9,776 nucleotides of DNA from an uncultured Collinsella sp. (lineage in GTDB: Bacteria > Actinomycetota > Coriobacteriia > Coriobacteriales > Coriobacteriaceae), in contig CABUZD010000061.1 of assembly GCA_902495945.1 (NCBI GenBank), positions 1 through 9,776 of the forward strand, written 5' to 3'. The notes beneath the pieces were generated by a model that saw only the letters and a list, made by a program, of their open reading frames with translations, was not told where the DNA came from and ran no database searches. The translations under genes were made by a program, and so were the position numbers. Positions 1 to 7,797 of this stretch are shown here, in pieces. Every line of letters begins with the position of its first letter. Position 1 is the first letter of the stretch.

Positions 1-622
1 CGGACTGGACTTCTTGCTGCTTGGCCTGCATATCCTGCATCTGAGCCGTCTGCTGGTCCTTGAGTTTTTCCAGGTCGGCCTTTTGTGCTTCGAGCTCGGT
101 CTTCTGTGCGTCGAGCTCAGCCTGAATCGTCTGGATATCCTCAATGGCATCGCGGTCGCTCTTGTTGATCTTCTCAACGTAATGCGCGTTGGCGACGAGT
201 TCCTCAAACGAGCCAGAGGCCAGCAGCAGCGACAGGATGTTCGTGCCGCCGGACTTGTAGCTGGCGGCCACGCGATCGGAAAGGTCGTTGCGCTTCTTCT
301 TGAGCTCGGCCTTCTTTTCATCGATCTGGGCCTGCGTGTCGTCAATCTTGCCCTGGACATTCTCGATGTCGTTGAGGGTCTGGGCATTCTTGTTGGCCAG
401 CACCGCATACTCATTTGCGATGCTGTCGAGCTGGACCTGAACCTCGTCGAGCTGGGCCTGGGCGGCATTCAGTTTATCGGTGGTTTCTTTGGAAGCCTCC
501 GCCGCATGGGCGCGAGCGGGCAGGCCAAAAAGAACTGCCGCAGAAGCGGCGCCGAACAGGGCCTTGAGGGCAGTGCGGCGCGAGAGCTCCTGGGAAAGGA
601 TAGAATCGCTGTTTGGTGACAT
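1..622 (-). CDS. Exported coiled-coil protein, PcsB/CwlO-like cell-wall hydrolase N-terminal part (3' end outside window)
   Basis: The minus strand is open from an ATG at 622-620 to the window edge (207 full codons, no stop reached). A GGAG at 628-631, five bases upstream, supports the start. Residues 1-40 look like an export signal: SRRTALK at 14-20 (twin-arginine-like, with Ala where Phe is usual), a hydrophobic stretch at about 21-35, and AHA at 38-40 before a likely cleavage site. From about residue 43 the chain is Lys/Glu/Gln/Asp-rich heptads (two coiled-coil segments), broken by a segment of the kind RVAASYKSGG...SLLLASGSFEELVANAHYVEKI. That break is typical of the coiled-coil domain in PcsB- and CwlO-type proteins, which hold an NlpC/P60 or CHAP peptidoglycan hydrolase domain at the C-terminus. 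The catalytic domain would lie beyond position 1 and is not visible, so hydrolase activity is inferred. It is divergent from galE and shows no functional link to it. Confidence 0.85.
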   Translation of the reverse strand, partial: MSPNSDSILSQELSRRTALKALFGAASAAVLFGLPARAHAAEASKETTDKLNAAQAQLDEVQVQLDSIANEYAVLANKNAQTLNDIENVQGKIDDTQAQIDEKKAELKKKRNDLSDRVAASYKSGGTNILSLLLASGSFEELVANAHYVEKINKSDRDAIEDIQTIQAELDAQKTELEAQKADLEKLKDQQTAQMQDMQAKQQEVQS

Positions 623-666
623 ATGTACTCCGTTACATGCTTATTTATATGTCGCTCAACTCATAC

Positions 667-694
667 ATATTAGCGTACATATGGCGCGTCCCAA
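667..694 (-). promoter_or_regulatory. Candidate promoter of the exported coiled-coil gene
   Basis: On the minus strand TTGGGA (689-694) and TAATAT (667-672) are separated by 16 bases, each matching four of six sigma-70-type consensus bases. Transcription would begin near 660, giving a leader of about 38 bases before the ATG at 622. The call rests on pattern only. The surrounding AT-rich stretch contains TACATAT at 664-670 and again at 676-682, which could be operator material. Confidence 0.3.
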
Positions 695-822
695 CGATTT
701 CCACGAACGGCAGGAAACTACAAGGTCAGCGGCTCGTAAGCAAATGTCAAAGATCAGGTTATGCGTACGCAAGCTCTTCTATGAGTACGTTGGCACAATC
801 CTCTGCTTTTCCTACAGCGCAC

Positions 823-851
823 GATTTGGGCGTCCCTGCCTGCGCTATACT
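823..851 (+). promoter_or_regulatory. Candidate galE promoter
   Basis: TATACT at 846-851 is a good -10 match, 37 bases before the galE ATG. The -35 at a 17-base spacing (GATTTG, 823-828) is poor. A second possibility is TTGGCA (790-795) with a 17-base spacer to a weak -10, TACAGC (813-818). One of these probably drives galE, since the upstream gene points the other way, but the sequence does not decide between them. Confidence 0.35.
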
Positions 852-888
852 CCCCTGAAGAAGTGTTCCTGATTCGATAGGAGACTAC

Positions 889-1950
889 ATGTCCAAAGCA
901 CTCGACCCCAAAGACACCTGTGTCCTCGTTACCGGTGGCGCCGGCTTTATCGGCTCGCACACCGTCGTTCAGCTGCTCGAGGGTGGCTACCAGGTCGTCA
1001 TCGTCGATGATCTCTCCAACTCCAGCGCCGTCGCCGTCGACCGCGTCAAGACCATCGTGGGCGACGAGGCCGCCAAGAACCTCACCTTCTACGAGGCCAA
1101 CGTGCTCGACCGCGATGCGATGAACAAGATCTTCGATACCCATCAGATCGACCGTGTCATCCACTTTGCCGGCTTTAAGGCCGTCGGCGAGTCGGTGAGC
1201 AAGCCCGTCGAGTACTACCACAACAACATCGAGAACACCCTGGTGCTCGTCGACGTCATGCGCAACCATGGCTGCAAGTCCATCATCTTCTCGAGCTCCT
1301 CGACCGTCTACGGCGACCCGGACAACCCGCCCGTCACCGAGGAGGATCCTAAGAAGCCCGCGACCAACCCCTATGGTTGGACCAAGTGGATGATCGAGCA
1401 GATCCTTATGGACGTCCACACCGCCGACCCCGAGTGGGACGTCGTGCTGCTCCGTTACTTCAACCCCATCGGCGCTCATCCGTCGGGCCTGATCGGCGAG
1501 GACCCCAAGGGCATCCCCAACAACCTGGTGCCCTATGTCGCCCAGGTCGCCGTGGGCAAGCTCGAGGCCGTTCAGGTCTTTGGTAACGACTACCCCACCC
1601 CCGACGGCACCGGCGTGCGCGACTACATCCACGTGTGCGATCTGGCCTCTGGTCACGTTGCCGCCCTTAACTGGATGAACGGCAAGACCGGCGTCGAGAT
1701 CTTTAACTTGGGCACCGGCACCGGCACCTCGGTACTCGAGGTCGTCGCCGCCTTCTCCAAGGCTTGTGGCAAGGAGCTGCCCTACGTGATCCGCGAGCGC
1801 CGCGCCGGCGACATCGCTGCCAACTGGTGCGATGCCTCCAAGGCCGAGCGCATGATGGGCTGGAAGGCCCAATACGACATCGCGGACATGTGCCGCGATA
1901 GCTGGAACTGGCAGAGCCACAACCCCAACGGCTTTGCCGACGCCGAGTAG
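889..1950 (+). CDS. galE: UDP-glucose 4-epimerase
   Basis: This 353-residue cytoplasmic extended short-chain dehydrogenase/reductase interconverts UDP-glucose and UDP-galactose using bound NAD (Leloir pathway and supply of UDP-galactose for surface glycans). The NAD-binding Rossmann motif GGAGFIG is at residues 16-22. The catalytic Ser lies in FSSSSTVYG (aligned Ser about 137), and the YxxxK pair is Tyr162 and Lys166 in YGWTK. RYFNPIGAHPSG, the RDYIHVCDLA segment and the C-terminal WQSHNPNG are all standard for GalE. Length is within the family range, with about nine extra residues before the Rossmann strand. The ATG at 889 follows AGGAGA at 879-884, which fixes the start. It has its own terminator directly downstream, so it is probably monocistronic. 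It is intact, with no missing key residues. A related epimerase acting also on UDP-GlcNAc cannot be excluded, but the GalE assignment is very secure. Confidence 0.97.
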   Translation: MSKALDPKDTCVLVTGGAGFIGSHTVVQLLEGGYQVVIVDDLSNSSAVAVDRVKTIVGDEAAKNLTFYEANVLDRDAMNKIFDTHQIDRVIHFAGFKAVGESVSKPVEYYHNNIENTLVLVDVMRNHGCKSIIFSSSSTVYGDPDNPPVTEEDPKKPATNPYGWTKWMIEQILMDVHTADPEWDVVLLRYFNPIGAHPSGLIGEDPKGIPNNLVPYVAQVAVGKLEAVQVFGNDYPTPDGTGVRDYIHVCDLASGHVAALNWMNGKTGVEIFNLGTGTGTSVLEVVAAFSKACGKELPYVIRERRAGDIAANWCDASKAERMMGWKAQYDIADMCRDSWNWQSHNPNGFADAE

Positions 1951-1972
1951 CAAAAACCTACATACCGCTCTT

Positions 1973-2007
1973 GCCCCGATCTCACGTTGTGAGGTCGGGG
2001 CTTTTTT
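1973..2007 (+). terminator. Intrinsic terminator of galE
   Basis: A 13-bp stem (GCCCCGATCTCAC at 1973-1985 with 1989-2001, one G-T pair) with a 3-base loop is followed by six T residues at 2002-2007. It starts 22 bases after the galE stop and separates galE from malQ. Confidence 0.92.
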
Positions 2008-2056
2008 CATGGCATGTAACCATTCGCCGAAAATCGACCAACTTTTTTATCTTGCC

Positions 2057-2086
2057 TGTACATGTTTAAACAACATGTTTTACAAT
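2057..2086 (+). promoter_or_regulatory. Probable malQ(-glgP) promoter
   Basis: TGTACA (2057-2062, four of six -35 matches) and TACAAT (2081-2086, five of six -10 matches) are 18 bases apart in an AT-rich patch directly after the galE terminator. The start of transcription would be near 2093, leaving a leader of about 80 bases before the malQ ATG. The spacer contains an inverted repeat listed separately. Confidence 0.5.
2060..2078. promoter_or_regulatory. Inverted repeat in the malQ promoter spacer, candidate operator
   Basis: ACATGTT (2060-2066) and AACATGT (2072-2078) form a perfect 7-bp dyad with a 5-base centre. It contains the 8-bp palindrome GTTTAAAC (2064-2071). It fills the space between the proposed -35 and -10, where a bound repressor would block RNA polymerase. 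It does not look like the usual CG-centred LacI/MalR operator, so the regulator family is unknown. Confidence 0.45.
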
Positions 2087-2171
2087 AGGCGTATCGAATC
2101 AGAACATCGGAGGCGGACTGCACACCCATCGGCAGGCCGACCCCACAACAAGAAGGTTGGTGAGCGCATTC

Positions 2172-3677
2172 ATGGAGCGTGCAAGCGGCGTCCTCATGCC
2201 CGTCTCATCTCTGCCCGGACCATACGGAATCGGCGGCTTTGGCTGGAATGCCTACGACTTCGTCGATTTTCTCGCCTCGTGCAAACAACATTACTGGCAG
2301 ATTCTGCCCCTTACGACGACCAGCTATGGCGATTCGCCCTATCAGTCGTTCTCGGCCCGCGCTGGCAACCCCAACTTTATCGACTTTGCCGAGCTTATCG
2401 AGGCAGGGTATCTGGAGCAGCGCGATATCGATGGCGTGTATCTGGGATCCGACCCCAGCAATGTCGACTACGGTGCTATCTTTGGCGGCCGCCGTCAGAT
2501 TCTCGACCGCGCCGCTGAGCGCTTTGCCGCCGACAAGCCAGCCGATTTCGATGACTTTATCCAAGCCAACGAGGACTGGCTCATCCCCTACTGTGAGTTC
2601 ATGACCGTCAAAGAGGAGTGCGGTCTCAAGGCGTTTTGGGAGTGGCCCGCGGAGCTCCGCACCCGCGGCGAGGCTTCCGCCAAGGTCTGCGCCGACCATC
2701 CGGCGCGTATGCTCTACCACCAGATGACGCAGTACTTCTTCGATCGCCAGTGGAGCCGCCTCAAGGCCTATGCCAACGAGCGCGATATTCTCATCATCGG
2801 CGACCTGCCCATCTATGTCTCGCGTGACTCCGTCGAGATGTGGGCGACACCTGAGCTCTTTAAGATCGACGCCGCCGGCAATCCCGTGAGCGTCGCCGGC
2901 ACGCCGCCCGACCAGTTCTCGGCCACCGGCCAGTACTGGGGCAACCCCATCTACGACTGGGACGCCATGGAGTCCGACGGCTTCTCCTGGTGGGAGGGCC
3001 GCATTCGCGCCGCCCTCGACATGTACGACGTCATCCGCCTGGATCACTTCCGCGGCTTCGAGGCCTATTGGGAGGTGCCGTTCTCCTCGCCCGATTCGTC
3101 CTACGGTTCGTGGACGCAGGGTCCCGGCCTCAAGTTCTTCAAGACACTCGAGGAAAAGCTCGGCACGCTGCCCATCATCGCCGAGGACCTGGGCTTCCTC
3201 ACCCCCGGCGTCATCGACATGCGCGACAACTCGGGCTTCCCCGGCATGAAGATCCTGCAGTTTGCCTTTGAGGGCACCAACTCGTACTACCTGCCGCATA
3301 ACTACATCGCCAACACCGTCGCCTATGTGGGCACCCACGACAACGAGACGGCGCGCGGTTGGTTTGAGGGAACGGCCACCCCGCGTCAGCGTGAGCAGGC
3401 AGCCCTGTACACCCATCAGCAGGCCGGCGAACCCATGGCAGATGCACTCAATCGCACCATCGCCGCCAGCGTGAGCGACACGTGCATCTACACCATGCAG
3501 GACCTGCTCAACTTGGGCAACGAGGCGCGCATCAACACCCCTGCCACGCTGGGCGGCAACTGGACCTGGCGCATGCTCGACGGCGCCATCACCCGCGAGC
3601 TCGAGCACAAACTCACCGACTGGACCGAGACCTACTTCCGCATCCCATCGGAAGCCGAAATCGAGCTTCCTCAATAG
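2172..3677 (+). CDS. malQ: 4-alpha-glucanotransferase (amylomaltase, GH77)
   Basis: This cytoplasmic GH77 enzyme transfers alpha-1,4-glucan segments between malto-oligosaccharides, releasing glucose and making longer chains that a phosphorylase can attack. The N-terminus (ERASGVLMPVSSLPGPYGIG) is the family signature. Catalytic residues are all present: nucleophile Asp291 in RLDHFRGF, acid/base Glu338 in IAEDLG, and the third carboxylate Asp390 in GTHDNE. The length of 501 residues is normal for the bacterial amylomaltase type without extra N-terminal domains. In-frame TTG (2157) and GTG (2160) codons lie upstream. I chose the ATG at 2172 because it aligns with the family N-terminus and has GGTGAG seven bases before it, but AGAAGG at 2151-2156 could serve the GTG instead, adding four residues. 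It is followed by glgP on the same strand, so the two probably act on the same glucan pool. Confidence 0.97.
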   Translation: MERASGVLMPVSSLPGPYGIGGFGWNAYDFVDFLASCKQHYWQILPLTTTSYGDSPYQSFSARAGNPNFIDFAELIEAGYLEQRDIDGVYLGSDPSNVDYGAIFGGRRQILDRAAERFAADKPADFDDFIQANEDWLIPYCEFMTVKEECGLKAFWEWPAELRTRGEASAKVCADHPARMLYHQMTQYFFDRQWSRLKAYANERDILIIGDLPIYVSRDSVEMWATPELFKIDAAGNPVSVAGTPPDQFSATGQYWGNPIYDWDAMESDGFSWWEGRIRAALDMYDVIRLDHFRGFEAYWEVPFSSPDSSYGSWTQGPGLKFFKTLEEKLGTLPIIAEDLGFLTPGVIDMRDNSGFPGMKILQFAFEGTNSYYLPHNYIANTVAYVGTHDNETARGWFEGTATPRQREQAALYTHQQAGEPMADALNRTIAASVSDTCIYTMQDLLNLGNEARINTPATLGGNWTWRMLDGAITRELEHKLTDWTETYFRIPSEAEIELPQ

Positions 3678-3725
3678 GAGCTACCGCGCCCGACCCCTCC
3701 CCACCGTGCGGACGCGCTTGCTTTT

Positions 3726-3765
3726 CCCGCGCGAGGCCACCCCAATCCCCTCGCGCGGGCTTCTT
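3726..3765 (+). terminator. GC-rich hairpin between malQ and glgP (weak terminator or processing/attenuation site)
   Basis: CCCGCGCGAGG (3726-3736) pairs perfectly with 3749-3759 around a 12-base loop. The following bases are CTTCTT rather than a run of T, so termination should be partial at best. No convincing promoter is visible between it and glgP, so read-through from malQ is likely, and the hairpin may lower or uncouple glgP expression. Confidence 0.5.
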
Positions 3766-3795
3766 ATGAATTGCAGACATGAAACAACCCATCAC

Positions 3796-3800
3796 AGGAG
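3796..3800 (+). promoter_or_regulatory. Ribosome binding site that sets the glgP start
   Basis: AGGAG lies five bases before the ATG at 3806. An in-frame ATG at 3779 would add nine residues but has no Shine-Dalgarno sequence upstream and would place this AGGAG inside the coding region, so 3806 is preferred. Confidence 0.85.
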
Positions 3801-3805
3801 AAAAC

Positions 3806-6073
<2,268 letters not shown>

Positions 6074-6101
6074 TTTCGCTTCCCTTACCCATCCTCTTGA
6101 G

Positions 6102-6134
6102 AAACGGAGTCGTGGCAACACGGCTCCGTTTTTT
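6102..6134 (+). terminator. Intrinsic terminator of glgP
   Basis: An 11-bp stem (ACGGAGTCGTG at 6104-6114 with 6119-6129, one G-T pair) is closed by a GCAA tetraloop and followed by a T run to 6134, 28 bases after the glgP stop. A-rich bases before the stem can pair with part of the T run. Confidence 0.93.
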
Positions 6135-6174
6135 GTGCCCGCACGTTACCCTGTGACCCGACTCGACCAAACAA

Positions 6175-6229
6175 TCTCGATCTGTAACAGCTACTCGGTA
6201 AAAACGGCCCCAGCTGTTACAGATTGAGA
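6175..6229. repeat. 55-bp inverted-repeat element, copy 1 of 3
   Basis: The left arm begins TCTCGATCTGTAACAGCT (6175-6192). The right arm (6212-6229) is its reverse complement apart from one G-T pair, so this copy has an 18-bp stem and a 19-base loop, the longest stem of the three. The two outer 15-base segments match copies 2 and 3; the central 25 bases are only partly shared. Confidence 0.92.
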
Positions 6230-6255
6230 CATACCGGCCCCTCCCCTTGGGTTTA

Positions 6256-6310
6256 TCTCAATCTGTAACATCTAGCAACTGAAATTCGCCTTTGGTGTTA
6301 CAGATTTAGA
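6256..6310. repeat. 55-bp inverted-repeat element, copy 2 of 3
   Basis: Arms at 6256-6270 (TCTCAATCTGTAACA) and 6296-6310 pair over 15 bases with one mismatch (the fourth base from the outside, C opposite T), leaving a 25-base centre. It starts 81 bases after copy 1 and is the same length. The centre contains CTAGC and GAAAT, which recur in copy 3. Confidence 0.92.
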
Positions 6311-6335
6311 AGAAATGGTTAGCTCGGCGGAACCG

Positions 6336-6390
6336 TCTCGATCTGTAACACCTAGCGTCCGAAATCGGCCCTACCCGTTACAGATCGAGA
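6336..6390. repeat. 55-bp inverted-repeat element, copy 3 of 3
   Basis: Arms at 6336-6350 (TCTCGATCTGTAACA) and 6376-6390 pair over 14 consecutive bases from the outside with no mismatch. Only the innermost pair of the 15 (A opposite C) is broken. It starts 80 bases after copy 2 and has exactly the same 55-base length. The centre shares CTAGC and GAAAT with copy 2 and CGGCC with copy 1. Confidence 0.92.
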
Positions 6391-6415
6391 CAAACGACCG
6401 GTCAGACACCCCCAG

Positions 6416-6461
6416 CACAAAGAAAGGCCCCCCTCTCGCCCAGCGGACGGGAGGGGAGCCT
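6416..6461 (-). terminator. Intrinsic terminator of the sugar ABC transporter operon
   Basis: Read on the minus strand, AGGCTCCCCTC (6461-6451) pairs with the segment at 6435-6425 with one G-T pair around a 15-base loop, followed by TTTCTTTG. It lies about 70 bases beyond the ATPase stop codon and faces the glgP terminator. Confidence 0.8.
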
Positions 6462-6530
6462 TATATGTGACCGCGGCAAAAGGATGGCAATACCGCAGTC
6501 GCCCAAAGGGAGGGCCTGGATGCACCGGGC

Positions 6531-7730
6531 CTAGATAAGGTTCTTGCCAGACACCTTATCGAAGAGATGGGTCGCGTTCTTCTCGAACTTGAACCAGATG
6601 GTGTCGCCAGCCTTGAGCGCGCCCTTGGCCTCGAGGTCGACGACGGGGATAATCAGGACAAACTGGCCGTCGGGGGCGGTCACGTGGACGTGCTCGGTCG
6701 AACCCATGAGCTCGGTCACCTCGACGGTACCCTGGAGCGCACCCTCCTCGCCCTTGTCGGCAAGCAGGATCTGCTCGGGGCGCACGCCGGCCGTGATCTC
6801 CTTCACGTCGCCGCCGTCCCAGTTAAGAGCGAGTTGAGCGCAGGTCTCGGGGGCGAGAGCAACGTTCATGTCCTCGGTCTTGACGGTAAAGCCGTTGCCC
6901 GAGCGCACCAGCTGGGCATCGAAGAAGTTCATCTGCGGCACGCCGATGAAGCCGGCGACGAAGATGTTCGCGGGATGGTTGAAGACCTCCTGCGGCGTGG
7001 CGATCTGCTGGACGACGCCGTCCTTCATGACCACGATGCGGTCGCCAAGGGTCATGGCCTCGGTCTGGTCGTGAGTGACGTAGATGAACGTGCCCTTGAT
7101 CTCGTGGCGCAGCTTGATGAGCTCGGCACGCATCTGGTTACGAAGCTTGGCGTCCAGGTTGGACAGCGGCTCGTCCATCAGGAAGACCTTGGGGTCACGC
7201 ACGATGGCGCGGCCGATAGCGACACGCTGACGCTGGCCGCCCGAAAGCGCCTTGGGCTTACGGTCGAGGTACTCGGTAATACCCAGGATCTCGGCAGCGG
7301 AGCGAACCTTACGGTCGATCTCGTCCTTGGAGACCTTCTTGAGCTCAAGCGTAAACGCCATGTTCTCGTACACCGTCATGTTGGGGTACAGAGCGTAGCT
7401 CTGGAACACCATGGCGATGTCGCGGTCCTTGGGCGCCACGTCGTTGACCCGCTTGCCGTCGATGAGCACGTCGCCCGAGGTAATGTCCTCCAGGCCGGCG
7501 ACCATGCGCATCGTCGTGGACTTACCGCAGCCAGACGGGCCAACGAGGACGACGAACTCCTGGTCGTGAACGGTGAGGTTAAAGTCCTCAACAGCGAGCA
7601 CGCCATCCTCGGTAACCTTGAGGTTGTGCTTCTTCTCCTCGGTCTTCTTCTTTTTGCCAAAGAAGCCCTTCTTTTTGGACTCGGTGTTGGGATACACCTT
7701 CTGAACATGTTTGAGAACGATCTCGGCCAT
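6531..7730 (-). CDS. Sugar ABC transporter ATP-binding protein (MsmX/UgpC/MalK family)
   Basis: This 399-residue ATPase energises a CUT1 carbohydrate importer at the inner face of the membrane. Motifs in order are Walker A GPSGCGKST (64-72), Q-loop Gln110, signature LSGGQ (162-166), Walker B VFLMDE (182-187), SNLD D-loop (190-193) and switch His220. About 160 residues follow that resemble the TOBE/regulatory domain of MalK-type proteins (GVRPEQILL and later). The ATG at 7730 is chosen because MAEIVLKHVQKVYPN is the usual N-terminus and AAAGG at 7738-7742 precedes it; the open frame further upstream is not protein-like. The odd point is a Lys-rich insertion of about 30 residues (about 16-45) between KVYPN and AVEDFNL, where MsmK-like proteins usually have a few residues. 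It is the last gene of the operon, 67 bases after the MalG-like permease. Such ATPases often serve several importers. Confidence 0.96.
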   Translation of the reverse strand: MAEIVLKHVQKVYPNTESKKKGFFGKKKKTEEKKHNLKVTEDGVLAVEDFNLTVHDQEFVVLVGPSGCGKSTTMRMVAGLEDITSGDVLIDGKRVNDVAPKDRDIAMVFQSYALYPNMTVYENMAFTLELKKVSKDEIDRKVRSAAEILGITEYLDRKPKALSGGQRQRVAIGRAIVRDPKVFLMDEPLSNLDAKLRNQMRAELIKLRHEIKGTFIYVTHDQTEAMTLGDRIVVMKDGVVQQIATPQEVFNHPANIFVAGFIGVPQMNFFDAQLVRSGNGFTVKTEDMNVALAPETCAQLALNWDGGDVKEITAGVRPEQILLADKGEEGALQGTVEVTELMGSTEHVHVTAPDGQFVLIIPVVDLEAKGALKAGDTIWFKFEKNATHLFDKVSGKNLI

Positions 7731-7748
7731 GTCTTTACCTTTCGATAT

Positions 7749-7772
7749 GCGGCACCATGTTGAGGGCGCCGC
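7749..7772 (-). other. Intercistronic hairpin before the ATPase gene
   Basis: On the transcribed strand GCGGCGCC (7772-7765) pairs with GGTGCCGC (7756-7749) with one G-T pair and an 8-base loop. It has no T run. It ends six bases before the ATPase Shine-Dalgarno sequence, so it may act in mRNA processing, stability or translation rather than termination. Confidence 0.5.
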
Positions 7773-7797
7773 AGAAACTTGCAAAACAGTTACGGCA

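Larger units (their letters stand above)
6074..6530. other. Intergenic region between convergent operons
   Basis: I see no credible gene in these 457 bases. They hold, in order, the glgP terminator (6102-6134), three 55-bp inverted-repeat elements (6175-6390), the terminator of the opposing transporter operon (about 6416-6461), and a further hairpin in that operon's 3' untranslated region (arms 6469-6476 and 6493-6500, eight pairs with one G-T). The repeats thus sit outside the expected ends of both facing transcripts. Confidence 0.8.

Noticed and set aside
14..619. 201-codon plus-strand open frame at the left edge
   Set aside because: The minus strand encodes a protein with a signal peptide, coiled coil and good ribosome binding site over the same bases; the plus frame is its shadow.
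754..2010. Long open frame on the minus strand opposite galE
   Set aside because: Low-complexity Gly/Val/Ala/Asp/His translation with no recognisable domain; it is the complement of a GC-biased real gene, and it runs through the galE terminator.
2205..3674. 489-codon open frame on the minus strand opposite malQ
   Set aside because: It mirrors malQ, which has all its catalytic residues; the antisense translation has no motif and no ribosome binding site that I can see.
3779..3805. Upstream glgP start adding nine residues
   Set aside because: There is no ribosome binding site before it, and the strong AGGAG at 3796-3800 is correctly placed for the ATG at 3806.
6135..6174. Degenerate fourth copy of the 55-bp element before copy 1
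   Set aside because: GTTAC at 6145-6149 resembles the arm core, but it is not at the 80-81 base phase and neither the flanking GATCGAGA nor a left arm is present.
6175..6390. CRISPR array
   Set aside because: The repeated words alternate in orientation and the interior of the 55-base unit is poorly conserved. There are only three units and no cas genes.
6567..7763. 398-codon open frame on the plus strand opposite the ABC ATPase
   Set aside because: It is antisense to a gene with complete Walker A, signature and Walker B motifs; the translation is Val/Leu/Asp/His-rich as expected from the complement.
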